From: Bacteroidales bacterium
GTDB lineage: Bacteria > Bacteroidota > Bacteroidia > Bacteroidales > F082
NCBI GenBank assembly: GCA_015493525.1
Contig: WGCY01000019.1
Coordinates: forward strand, 1-64,000
DNA: 64,000 nt
Direction: 5' to 3'
A program made the position numbers and the translations under genes. Shown here in pieces: positions 34,468 through 41,932 of this stretch (the first letter of the stretch is position 1; each line of letters opens with the position of its first letter). The notes beneath the pieces were generated by a model, which saw only the letters and a program-made list of their open reading frames with translations, was not told the DNA's origin and did not search any database.

Positions 34468-34501
34468 AAAAAAAAACTTCCCGTTTAACAGCGGGAAGTT
34501 T
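34468..34501 (-). terminator. Attenuator terminator of the leu operon
   Basis: On the minus strand a 10-bp stem (AAACTTCCCG pairing with CGGGAAGTTT; plus-strand arms 34474-34483 and 34492-34501) with an 8-base loop is followed by nine T (complement of 34468-34476). This is a textbook intrinsic terminator placed between the leader peptide and leuA, so the operon is expressed only when it is bypassed. Confidence 0.93.
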
Positions 34502-34533
34502 GTATTGTTTTAGCAATATTCTACAAAAATCCC
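34493..34533 (-). promoter_or_regulatory. Predicted antiterminator of the leu leader
   Basis: GGGATTTTTGT (complement of 34523-34533), 2 bases after the leader stop codon, can pair with ACAAACTTCCC (complement of 34493-34503), which contains the 5' arm of the terminator. The pairing gives 4 bp plus 5 bp around a 2x2 internal loop and excludes the terminator. A ribosome that reaches the leader stop would cover this segment; one stalled at the Leu/Ile codons would leave it free. A second long-range pair (34578-34586 with 34512-34520, AGCAATATT/AATATTGCT) may compete. Confidence 0.65.
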
Positions 34534-34535
34534 TA

Positions 34536-34604
34536 TCAACACTTATCCAGGATAAGCAGCGAGAGAATAATCCACCAAATATTGCTGTGATTGTCCGAAA
34601 TCAT
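34536..34604 (-). CDS. Leucine operon leader peptide, 22 aa
   Basis: A 22-codon ORF just inside the predicted leu transcript encodes MISDNHSNIWWIILSLLILD then KC. The stretch from residue 9 to 19 is IWWIILSLLIL: four Leu and four Ile in eleven codons (CTC, CTG, CTT, CTG among them). It precedes an antiterminator and a terminator, the hallmark of a leader peptide that senses charged tRNA-Leu and perhaps tRNA-Ile. The ATG lies only 4 bases after the -7 box, so translation would start on an almost leaderless mRNA, possible in a phylum with little Shine-Dalgarno use. The assignment rests on composition and placement, not on a homologue. Confidence 0.8.
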   Translation of the reverse strand: MISDNHSNIWWIILSLLILDKC

Positions 34605-34608
34605 TGGG

Positions 34609-34637
34609 CAAATGTATAAGTTTTTTGAAACTGACAA
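34609..34637 (-). promoter_or_regulatory. Promoter of the leu operon
   Basis: On the minus strand TTG (complement of 34635-34637) is followed after 18 bases by TACATTTG (complement of 34609-34616). Both elements match the Bacteroidota consensus. The transcript should start between 34600 and 34607, at or next to the leader peptide ATG. Confidence 0.8.
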
Positions 34638-34703
34638 ATTTTTATTTATATTTTTTCAAAATTGTTTTAAGAAATTATTATAACAAATTGATAATAAGGT
34701 AAT

Positions 34704-35594
34704 TTAAGAAAAGAGTGCCGTACTCAAATATTTCTCCCCCCGATCGGGAAAAATAACCACGATATTTCCTTTTTCGGCTTTCCTGGCAGTTTCGATGGCG
34801 GCAACCATGGCTGCTCCACTGCTCATTCCCACAAAAATACTCTCCTTGCGGATAATCTGTCGTGTCATCTCGTAAGCATCTTCTGTTTCAATCATGACGG
34901 TTTCGTCAATTCTGGAGGGGTCGTAAATAGAAGGGACGAGTGCCTCTTCCATGTTTTTCAGCCCCTGAATATAATGGCCGCGGACAGGATGGGCACTCAC
35001 AATTTTTATTTTCGGGTTGTTTTCTTTAAGTGCTTTTCCCACGCCCATAATGGTTCCGGAAGTACCAATGGCCGAAACGAGATAGTCCACCTCGCCATTG
35101 GTTTGCTGCCAAATCTCTTCGCCGGTGGTTTTGTAATGTGCAAGTTTGTTAAAATAGTTACTAAACTGGTCGGGCATAAAATATTTGTCCGGGTTAGCAC
35201 CGGCCAGTGCACGTGCCTTTTTTATGGCGCCATCGGTTCCTTCACTGGCATCTACCAGGGTAAGTTTGGCCCCAAAAGCCCGGATAATCTTCCGCCTTTC
35301 CATCGAAACTTTGTCATTCATAACGATTTCCACATCATAGCCTTTGATGTTACCAATCATGGCCAGCCCTATGCCGGTATTTCCGGAAGTAGCTTCAATG
35401 ATGGTTTTCCCTTTGGTAAGTAATCCTTCGGCCTCGGCTTGCTGAATCATTTTCAATGCAATACGGTCTTTGATGCTGCCCGTAGGGTTAAAACCTTCAA
35501 GTTTGGCATAAATTTTAACTTTCGGGTTCGGATTGAGATGCTGAATCCTTACCAAAGGCGTGTTGCCAATGGTCTGTAATATATTTTGGTACAT
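34704..35594 (-). CDS. Cysteine synthase (O-acetylserine sulfhydrylase, CysM/CysK type)
   Basis: A 296-residue PLP enzyme making L-cysteine from O-acetylserine and sulfide or thiosulfate. It has TIGNTPLVRIQHL near the N-terminus, the PLP lysine in FNPTGSIKDRIALKM (about residue 43), the substrate loop EATSGNTGIGLAMIG and the phosphate-binding GTSGTIMGVGKAL. The length and the run from VSAHPVRGHYIQGLKNMEEA are closer to CysM. It follows the MIP18 gene by 45 bases, at the end of the suf operon, where it would supply cysteine to SufS. Confidence 0.93.
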   Translation of the reverse strand: MYQNILQTIGNTPLVRIQHLNPNPKVKIYAKLEGFNPTGSIKDRIALKMIQQAEAEGLLTKGKTIIEATSGNTGIGLAMIGNIKGYDVEIVMNDKVSMERRKIIRAFGAKLTLVDASEGTDGAIKKARALAGANPDKYFMPDQFSNYFNKLAHYKTTGEEIWQQTNGEVDYLVSAIGTSGTIMGVGKALKENNPKIKIVSAHPVRGHYIQGLKNMEEALVPSIYDPSRIDETVMIETEDAYEMTRQIIRKESIFVGMSSGAAMVAAIETARKAEKGNIVVIFPDRGEKYLSTALFS

Positions 35595-35639
35595 TCGTTT
35601 GTTTTTTTTGAGCCGAATCAGTTTCGGGGGAAAATAGGT

Positions 35640-35960
35640 TTACAGCAACCCCAGCTCCAGTTTGCCTTCGTCCGTAATCATATCCTGATCCCAGGGCGGG
35701 TCAAAGGTGATTTCCACGTCCACACTTTTCACACCGGTGAGGTACGATATCTCCTCTTTTACCTGCTGGGGCAGGATGTCGGCTACCGGACAGTTGGGAG
35801 CCGTTAGTGTCATCACAATTTTCACATTCCCGTCATCGTCCACCGTGTGTTCGTAAACAAGTCCAAGTTCGTAAATACTGACCGGGATTTCAGGGTCATA
35901 GATGTTCTTTAACACATTGATTATCTTCTCTTCGAGAACCTGTTTTTCTTCTGCAGTCAT
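35640..35960 (-). CDS. MIP18/DUF59 family SUF-associated protein
   Basis: A 106-residue DUF59 domain protein (SufT/MIP18/PaaD type). It has the family motif YDPEIPVSIYELGLVYEHTV, VMTLTAPNCPVADILPQQVK with the conserved Cys, and VEITFDPPWDQDMITDEGK. These proteins help insert or mature iron-sulfur clusters. The start MTAEEKQVLEEKI (35960) leaves one base after the sufE stop; an upstream ATG would overlap sufE by 38 bases. It is fifth in the series sufC-D-S-E-this gene. Confidence 0.92.
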   Translation of the reverse strand: MTAEEKQVLEEKIINVLKNIYDPEIPVSIYELGLVYEHTVDDDGNVKIVMTLTAPNCPVADILPQQVKEEISYLTGVKSVDVEITFDPPWDQDMITDEGKLELGLL

Positions 35961-35961
35961 A

Positions 35962-36390
35962 TTATTCCTGTTTTGATTTGATTTGAAATGCACGGGCATA
36001 CAGCATAATTTGTTTTACCATGGACGAAAGTCCGTTGGCGCGTGTGGGCGAAAGATGTTCTTTCAGTCCTATCTGTTCCAGAAAATCTAGTTTTGCCTCC
36101 AGTATTTCTGCCGGGGTGTGCCCCGATAAAACGCTGATAAGCAGGCTGGCAATACCTTTGGTAATCACAGCATCGCTGTCGGCAGTAAGGAATATTTTTC
36201 CCTCTTTCAATTCGGCATGAAGCCATACGCGGCTCTGACAACCGGAAATCAGATATTGGTTGGTTTTGTATTTTTCATCAATCAACGGAAGCTCTTTTCC
36301 CAGTTCGATGAGATAGGCATATTTGTCCATCCAATTCTCAAACAAGGAAAAATCCGCTATGACTTCTTGTTCTTTTTCTGCTATGGTCAT
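35962..36390 (-). CDS. sufE: Cysteine desulfuration protein SufE
   Basis: The 142-residue sulfur acceptor takes persulfide from SufS and passes it to the SufBCD scaffold. The acceptor Cys is in YLISGCQSRVWLHAELKEGK (about residue 51). The C-terminal helices (LDFLEQIGLKEHLSPTRANG) are normal for the family. It follows sufS by 57 bases and is followed by the DUF59 gene after one base. Confidence 0.94.
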   Translation of the reverse strand: MTIAEKEQEVIADFSLFENWMDKYAYLIELGKELPLIDEKYKTNQYLISGCQSRVWLHAELKEGKIFLTADSDAVITKGIASLLISVLSGHTPAEILEAKLDFLEQIGLKEHLSPTRANGLSSMVKQIMLYARAFQIKSKQE

Positions 36391-36447
36391 TTTTTATTTT
36401 TTTGAGATTTATATCATTGGTTAACCATCCTTTGAGAAATTCTTCAC

Positions 36448-37659
36448 TTACCGCAACATGGCAACCGCCTTTTTCACCGCATCAGCAAAAATATCCACTT
36501 CTTCCAAAGTGTTGTACATTCCAAAAGAGGCGCGCACTGTTCCCGGAATCCCGTAAAAATCCATGAGCGGCTGGGCACAATGATGGCCGGTACGCACGGC
36601 AACTCCCATTTGGTCGAGCAACGTCCCCAGATCAAAGGGATGGATGCCGTTTATCAAAAAGGAAAGAACAGCCGCTTTTTCTTTGGCATGACCCACAATG
36701 CGTATTCCATCCACCGTCTCCAATTTTTCAGTAGCATATTTCAACAGCCTGTCCTCGTGTTTAAAAATGTTGTCCAGGCCTGTTTGCTGCACGTAGCGCA
36801 AAGCGGCTTCCAATCCCAAAGCACCGGACACATTAGGCGTTCCGGCTTCGTATTTGTAGGGCAGCTCGTTAAAAGTGGTTTTTTCAAAAGTTACCTGATC
36901 AATCATCTCACCACCAAACTGGTAGGGAGGCAACCGCCGAAGCCAGGTAAAGCGTCCGTACAGCACGCCAATACCCATGGGCGCGTAAATTTTGTGTCCC
37001 GAAAAAGCGTAAAAGTCAACACCCAAATCCTGCACATCCACTTTGGCGTGGGCAATACCCTGGGCACCATCCAGCAATACCGGAACCCCTTTTTCGTGTG
37101 CCAGTTTTACAATTTCCTTTACGGGATTTACCGTTCCCAACACATTGGAGATATGAGTTATTGCCAGCAATTTCACTTGTGGCGTGAGCATCTTTTCAAG
37201 AAAGTTCAGATCAAGTGTACCGTCAAGGTCAACGGGAAGCACCCTAAGCCGGGCTTTGCTTTTCTCACAAAGTTGCTGCCACGGAACGAGGTTGGAATGA
37301 TGTTCCATTCCGGAGATAACAATTTCATCCCCGGCTTGTATCCACGGGCTTAAAACATTGGCCAGCAAGTTGATGGATTCCGTGGTGCCGCGGGTAAAGA
37401 TTATTTCCTTGCTTTCTTCGGCATGGATATATTTTGCCACATAACTCCGGGCATTTTCATAAACTTCGGTGGCCACCTGGCTCAGGTGATGCACGCCCCG
37501 GTGCACGTTGCTGTTTTCTTTCAGATAATAATCGGAGATGCGTTGAACAACAGCGAGCGGTTTTTGGGTGGTCGCCGCATTATCGAAATAAACCAATGGT
37601 TTCCCGTTGACCTGCTGGTCAAGAATGGGGAAATCTTTTCTTATCCGCTCAATATCCAT
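36448..37659 (-). CDS. sufS: Cysteine desulfurase SufS
   Basis: A 403-residue group II PLP-dependent cysteine desulfurase. It has YFDNAATTQKPLAVV near the N-terminus, the PLP lysine in YAFSGHKIYAPMGIGVLYGR and the catalytic Cys in VAVRTGHHCAQPLMDFYGIP, the short loop type of SufS rather than IscS. It delivers sulfur as persulfide to SufE. It lies 4 bases after the sufD stop. Confidence 0.97.
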   Translation of the reverse strand: MDIERIRKDFPILDQQVNGKPLVYFDNAATTQKPLAVVQRISDYYLKENSNVHRGVHHLSQVATEVYENARSYVAKYIHAEESKEIIFTRGTTESINLLANVLSPWIQAGDEIVISGMEHHSNLVPWQQLCEKSKARLRVLPVDLDGTLDLNFLEKMLTPQVKLLAITHISNVLGTVNPVKEIVKLAHEKGVPVLLDGAQGIAHAKVDVQDLGVDFYAFSGHKIYAPMGIGVLYGRFTWLRRLPPYQFGGEMIDQVTFEKTTFNELPYKYEAGTPNVSGALGLEAALRYVQQTGLDNIFKHEDRLLKYATEKLETVDGIRIVGHAKEKAAVLSFLINGIHPFDLGTLLDQMGVAVRTGHHCAQPLMDFYGIPGTVRASFGMYNTLEEVDIFADAVKKAVAMLR

Positions 37660-37663
37660 GATG

Positions 37664-39073
37664 TTAGATTTTACTCATGTCAATGTCAAAAATCACCGGC
37701 TGGTCCGGATTGCTGCAATGCAATACACAACGGTCGCAAATGGACAAGTCGCCGCGCAGACGACGTTTTACCATGTCTTCAATGTTGATGCGCAGCGATT
37801 CGATGGAAATCTCATCAATCACGGCATCAGCAAAAGCATACATGAGCAACATGCGCGCATCAGCAAACGGGATACCGCGCTGCATCATGTAAAACAAAGC
37901 TTCGTTATCCAGTTGTCCCACCGAGGCACCGTGGCTACATTGCACATCGTCGGCATAAATTTCGAGATGCGGCATGGTATCCACACGGGCCGTTTTGGCC
38001 AACAGAATATTGGCATTGCGTTGAAACGCGTTGGTCTGCTGTGCATCCCGTTTCACGTAAATGTAACCATTAAAAACGGCGGTAGCCTCATTATCCAATA
38101 TCCCCTTGAAAAGCTGGTTGCTGTCGCAATGGGGTACATTATGATAGATATTTACCTGGTTATCAACATGTTGTTCTTGATCCATAAGATACAAACCACG
38201 AATATCAGACCAGGCACCGCTACCGTTCATCAAGTCGAAAATCTCGTTACGAATCATCCCGCCGTTGAGCGAGATGGCATCGATTTTCAAGCGGCTGTTT
38301 GCCGACTGGTGAATGGATGTTTGGTTTAACAAGGCCGTTTCATCGTTCAGATTTTGCAGCTTGTAAAGTTCCAACTCCGCGTTTTCATCAAGAAAAACTT
38401 CGTTCACTTTGTTGATGAACCCGGCATGGTGGTTCACCGAATCATCGCAATGCAACAGGCGCAACTTGGCATTTTTACCGAGGATCACCAGGTTACGCAC
38501 ATTAATTACCAGGCTGGGCTTGTTCAGAATATTGATGATCTGGAACGTTTCGTCCACCACAACATTATCCGGCACATAAATAAAAACGCCATCGGTAGCC
38601 AACGCCATGTTCAGCGATTTGAATCCATCGCGTTGCTCCATAATCTCACCGTAATGCCTCTCAATAAATTCGGGATATTCCTGCATGGCTCTGGCCAGGC
38701 TTCCCACGATGACACCATTTTCGTCCACGGTAAGTTTTTCCGTTTCCGGGCTGTAAAAACTTCCGTTGAGTACAGAAAGTACCCGTGTCTCGAAGCCGTG
38801 TACTTCACAAAGAAAAATCTCACTCAGCTGTTTCTCGTAGGGTATCTCCCTGTCGAATATTTCAAGATCGGTTTCATAAATCCCCTCCAAATCCGTATTA
38901 CGCCAGCGTTCCATCTTATTGTGTGGAAATCCGCTTCGCTGGAAATCCTTCATGGCTTCACGGCGCATCCGGCTCACTTTTGGTAAATCATGGCGACTTA
39001 TCTCATCCGAATGTCCGGTGAAGTGCCGGATAAATTTCTCCTCCAGCGGGTATCTCTTTTTTACTTTTTCCAT
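37664..39073 (-). CDS. sufD: Fe-S cluster assembly scaffold subunit SufD
   Basis: A 469-residue SufD, the partner of SufB in the SufBC2D complex. The N-terminus is the SufD helical domain (GFPHNKMERWRNTDLEGIYE), followed by the right-handed beta-helix (DETFQIINILNKPS, IYHNVPHCDSNQLFKGILDN) and the conserved C-terminal TMPHLEIYADDVQCSHGASV. The start at MEKVKKRYPLE (39073) is preferred; the frame is open upstream to 39127, but that would overlap sufC by 32 bases. Confidence 0.95.
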   Translation of the reverse strand: MEKVKKRYPLEEKFIRHFTGHSDEISRHDLPKVSRMRREAMKDFQRSGFPHNKMERWRNTDLEGIYETDLEIFDREIPYEKQLSEIFLCEVHGFETRVLSVLNGSFYSPETEKLTVDENGVIVGSLARAMQEYPEFIERHYGEIMEQRDGFKSLNMALATDGVFIYVPDNVVVDETFQIINILNKPSLVINVRNLVILGKNAKLRLLHCDDSVNHHAGFINKVNEVFLDENAELELYKLQNLNDETALLNQTSIHQSANSRLKIDAISLNGGMIRNEIFDLMNGSGAWSDIRGLYLMDQEQHVDNQVNIYHNVPHCDSNQLFKGILDNEATAVFNGYIYVKRDAQQTNAFQRNANILLAKTARVDTMPHLEIYADDVQCSHGASVGQLDNEALFYMMQRGIPFADARMLLMYAFADAVIDEISIESLRINIEDMVKRRLRGDLSICDRCVLHCSNPDQPVIFDIDMSKI

Positions 39074-39095
39074 AATATCGTTTCCTTTCGCCGGA

Positions 39096-39851
39096 CTAAT
39101 TATCAAACTGGTCTTTAATCCACTCATACCCCTTGTCTTCCAGTTCTAATGCCAGCTTTTTGTCTCCTGATTTTACAATACGGCCATCATACATAACGTG
39201 CACAAAATCAGGAACAATATAATCAAGTAGCCGTTGGTAGTGGGTAATGACAATGAAAGCGTTTTTATCGGATTTCAATTGGTTGACCCCACCGGCAACT
39301 ACCCGCAAAGCATCAATGTCAAGGCCGGAATCGGTTTCGTCAAGGATGGCAAGTTCCGGCTCAAGCATGGCCATCTGGAAAATCTCGTTTTTCTTTTTTT
39401 CACCCCCGGAAAAGCCTTCGTTTACCGAACGGTTGGTGAGCTTCGATTGAATCTGCACCATCTTTTTCTTTTCTTCCATTTTCCTTAAAAAATCTTTGGC
39501 AGAAATGGGTGTCTTTCCCAGATATTCCCTTTTGGCATTCAACGCCGTACGCATAAAATTGGTCATGCTCACACCGGGAATCTCAATGGGATACTGAAAG
39601 CTGAGGAAGACGCCTTCGTTGGCGCGCTTGTCCGGTGACCAATCGTTGATAACCTGCCCTTTGTAAATGATATCACCTTTGGTAATCTCGTAACCTTCAC
39701 GGCCTGTGATGGCGGCTGCCAGCGTACTCTTTCCGGTGCCGTTAGGCCCCATAATAGCATGGACTTCCCCTTTGTTAACACTAAAATTAAGCCCTTTTAT
39801 TATTTCTTTTCCATTAATGGAAACATGTAAGTTTTTTATGTTTAGTAGCAT
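39096..39851 (-). CDS. sufC: Fe-S cluster assembly ATPase SufC
   Basis: A 251-residue ABC-type ATPase of the SufBC2D scaffold. Walker A is GPNGTGKSTLAAAI (about 35-48), the signature FSGGEKKKNEIFQM (about 148) and Walker B ELAILDETDSGLDID. It is separated from sufB by 147 bases that hold an 11-bp tandem array, while the other suf genes are tightly packed. Confidence 0.97.
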   Translation of the reverse strand: MLLNIKNLHVSINGKEIIKGLNFSVNKGEVHAIMGPNGTGKSTLAAAITGREGYEITKGDIIYKGQVINDWSPDKRANEGVFLSFQYPIEIPGVSMTNFMRTALNAKREYLGKTPISAKDFLRKMEEKKKMVQIQSKLTNRSVNEGFSGGEKKKNEIFQMAMLEPELAILDETDSGLDIDALRVVAGGVNQLKSDKNAFIVITHYQRLLDYIVPDFVHVMYDGRIVKSGDKKLALELEDKGYEWIKDQFDN

Positions 39852-39864
39852 CGTTTTTTCTTTT

Positions 39865-39996
39865 TGGTTATTTAATGGTCATTCGGTTGTGATTTTATCG
39901 TTATTCTGTGGTCATTCAATGGTTAATCGATTGTCATTCAATGGTCATTCGGTGGTCATTCGGTGGTCATTCAATGGTCATTAGGTTATCAATCAT
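39865..39996. repeat. Twelve 11-bp units between sufB and sufC
   Basis: The gap between sufB and sufC consists of twelve consecutive 11-bp units with plus-strand consensus TGGTCATTCRR. Units at 39876, 39909, 39942, 39953, 39964 and 39975 are exact or near-exact; others (39887, 39898, 39920, 39931, 39986, and 39865) are decayed. The period is about one helical turn. It is transcribed as part of the suf mRNA and takes up all but about 15 bases of the gap. Its role is unknown. Confidence 0.85.
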
Positions 39997-39998
39997 TG

Positions 39999-41453
39999 TT
40001 ACCCCACACTTCCTTCCAGTGTTATGGCCAACAGTTTTTGGGCTTCCACGGCAAACTCCATGGGTAATTTATTCAGCACCTGCTTTGCGTATCCGTTGAC
40101 AATCAGACCAATAGCTTTTTCCATGTCGATGCCACGTTGCTGGCAGTAAAAAAGTTGGTCGTCGGAAATTTTGGAGGTGGTGGCTTCGTGTTCCACGATG
40201 GCCGTGTCGTTTCCTGTTTTGATGTAAGGAAAAGTATGGGCACCGCACTGGTCGCCCAGCAAAAGTGAATCGCATTGCGAGTAATTACGGGCATTGTCTG
40301 CTTTTTGGGTAACCCGTACCAGACCCCGGTAGCTATTATTGCTTTTGCCGGCTGAAATCCCTTTGGAAATGATGGTACTTTTGGTATTCTTTCCAATATG
40401 TATCATTTTGGTACCGGTATCGGCTTGCTGGTAGTTGTTAGTAACCGCCACCGAGTAAAATTCGCCCACCGAATTATCGCCCATGAGAATACAACTCGGG
40501 TATTTCCAGGTAATGGCCGAACCGGTTTCCACCTGTGTCCAGCTAATCTTGGAGTTACGGCCTTTGCACAATCCGCGTTTGGTAACAAAATTATAAATCC
40601 CGCCTTTGCCTTCTTTGCTGCCCGGATACCAGTTTTGGACGGTGGAGTATTTAATCTCCGCGTCATCGTGTGTAACAATCTCAACGATAGCTGCATGCAA
40701 CTGATTTTCGTCACGCATGGGTGCCGTACAACCTTCGAGGTAACTCACATAACCGCCTTCATCAGCAATGAGCAGGGTACGTTCAAACTGCCCGGTGTTG
40801 GCTGCATTGATACGAAAATAGGTGGAAAGTTCGATGGGGCAGCGCACGCCTTTTGGAATATAGCAAAAGGAGCCATCGCTGAAAACAGCCGAGTTCAAAG
40901 CCGCGAAATAGTTGTCGGTATAAGGAACCACCGTCCCAAGATATTTTTTTACAAGGTCAGGATAATTTTGAACCGCATCGGTGATGGAGCAAAAAATTAT
41001 ATCGTGTTTGGCCAGCGTATCCTGAAAAGTGGTTTTTACCGAAACGCTGTCGATGACCGCATCCACGGCCACGCCACTCAGCCGTTTTTGCTCTTCAAGA
41101 GAAATTCCCAGTTTGTTAAAAGTGTCCAGCAATTCGGGATCCACTTCATCCAAACTTTCCAGCTCTTTCTTGGGCTTTGGGGCCGAGTAATAAATAATGT
41201 CCTGGTAATTGATGGGCGGATGATGCAACAGTGCCCAGTCAGGCTCTTCCAGCGTAAGCCAGTGGCGGAAGGCTTTCAGCCGAAACTCCAGCAGCCATTC
41301 CGGTTCGTTTTTCTTTTTTGAAATAAAACGAACAGTTTCCTCGGTGAGCCCTCTAACAGCCTGATCCGATTCAATATCCATCACAAATCCATATTTATAT
41401 TCTCCGGTAGTGACCTCTTCCAGAACGCCCTTGTCTTTCTTTTTGTCACTCAT
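39999..41453 (-). CDS. sufB: Fe-S cluster assembly scaffold protein SufB
   Basis: The 484-residue SufB is the main cluster-building subunit. It has [20 protein letters not shown] at the N-terminus, the core [19 protein letters not shown] and [19 protein letters not shown] region with the invariant Cys, [20 protein letters not shown], and [20 protein letters not shown] near the C-terminus. It is the first gene of the suf operon (sufB-C-D-S-E-DUF59-cysM), behind a promoter at about 41489-41515. No SufR or Rrf2-type regulator is adjacent. Confidence 0.97.
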   Translation of the reverse strand: MSDKKKDKGVLEEVTTGEYKYGFVMDIESDQAVRGLTEETVRFISKKKNEPEWLLEFRLKAFRHWLTLEEPDWALLHHPPINYQDIIYYSAPKPKKELESLDEVDPELLDTFNKLGISLEEQKRLSGVAVDAVIDSVSVKTTFQDTLAKHDIIFCSITDAVQNYPDLVKKYLGTVVPYTDNYFAALNSAVFSDGSFCYIPKGVRCPIELSTYFRINAANTGQFERTLLIADEGGYVSYLEGCTAPMRDENQLHAAIVEIVTHDDAEIKYSTVQNWYPGSKEGKGGIYNFVTKRGLCKGRNSKISWTQVETGSAITWKYPSCILMGDNSVGEFYSVAVTNNYQQADTGTKMIHIGKNTKSTIISKGISAGKSNNSYRGLVRVTQKADNARNYSQCDSLLLGDQCGAHTFPYIKTGNDTAIVEHEATTSKISDDQLFYCQQRGIDMEKAIGLIVNGYAKQVLNKLPMEFAVEAQKLLAITLEGSVG

Positions 41454-41488
41454 GGTGTATCTATTTAGATTAATTTTAAATTGAAGCG

Positions 41489-41515
41489 CAAAATTACAAA
41501 ATAATGTGTACCCAA
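41489..41515 (-). promoter_or_regulatory. Candidate promoter of the suf operon
   Basis: On the minus strand TAATTTTG (complement of 41489-41496) has a TTG 16 bases upstream (complement of 41513-41515). The leader would be about 30 bases. A second -7-like box, TATCTTTG (complement of 41561-41568), lies further up, next to the CDGSH gene stop. Confidence 0.5.
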
Positions 41516-41576
41516 AGGTGAAAAATAATTTTGGAACCGGTCGATAATTTGAGATTGATACAAAGATATGCTGTAT

Positions 41577-41813
41577 TTACAGCACACGGTGTGTGTTGTC
41601 GCAAAATGGCCCCTCTTTGCTGTGACGGCACATACACCATTTTACCCGTTGCGGTTCGTCAAGTACTACCCTGACAGGGCGAAAGGCAGTGCCCTTGTGC
41701 GAGCCATCGCAAAACGGCTGGTTCTTGCTTCGGCCACACGAACACCAGAAATAGGTTCCGGCTTCCATTTCCATTTTTAATGAGTGCTTTTGCACGATTA
41801 CCGGCTCTTCCAT
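41577..41813 (-). CDS. Small protein with two CDGSH iron-sulfur motifs
   Basis: A 78-residue protein made of two CDGSH units in tandem. The first, CSCGRSKNQPFCDGSH (about 24-39), has all three Cys and the His that bind a [2Fe-2S] cluster. The second, CMCRHSKEGPFCDNTH (about 60-75), keeps the ligands but has Asn-Thr in place of Gly-Ser. It lies 123 bases upstream of sufB on the same strand, so it may be read into the suf operon. Function is unknown; redox or cluster transfer is suggested by eukaryotic relatives (mitoNEET, Miner). Confidence 0.93.
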   Translation of the reverse strand: MEEPVIVQKHSLKMEMEAGTYFWCSCGRSKNQPFCDGSHKGTAFRPVRVVLDEPQRVKWCMCRHSKEGPFCDNTHRVL

Positions 41814-41889
41814 GAGATCTGTTTTTGAAGAAAATTCTATTCGTTTGGCAAAGTTAAGAAAATTATTCAGAATGATTCTAAACTAATCG

Positions 41890-41897
41890 TATCTTTG
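41890..41897 (+). promoter_or_regulatory. -7 box of the DUF255 gene
   Basis: TATCTTTG at 41890-41897 matches TAnnTTTG, 35 bases before the ATG at 41933. No TTG is at the expected spacing. Confidence 0.5.
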
Positions 41898-41932
41898 TCC
41901 TTTCGTAGTTTCAAAACAATCCCGGAAAGGTC

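Noticed and set aside
39706-39984. Plus-strand frame with repeated FNGHSVVI-like peptide
   Set aside because: The peptide repeats only reflect translation of the 11-bp DNA array and part of the sufC antisense strand.
39865-39996. CRISPR-like array
   Set aside because: The units are contiguous 11-mers without spacers, and no cas gene is present.
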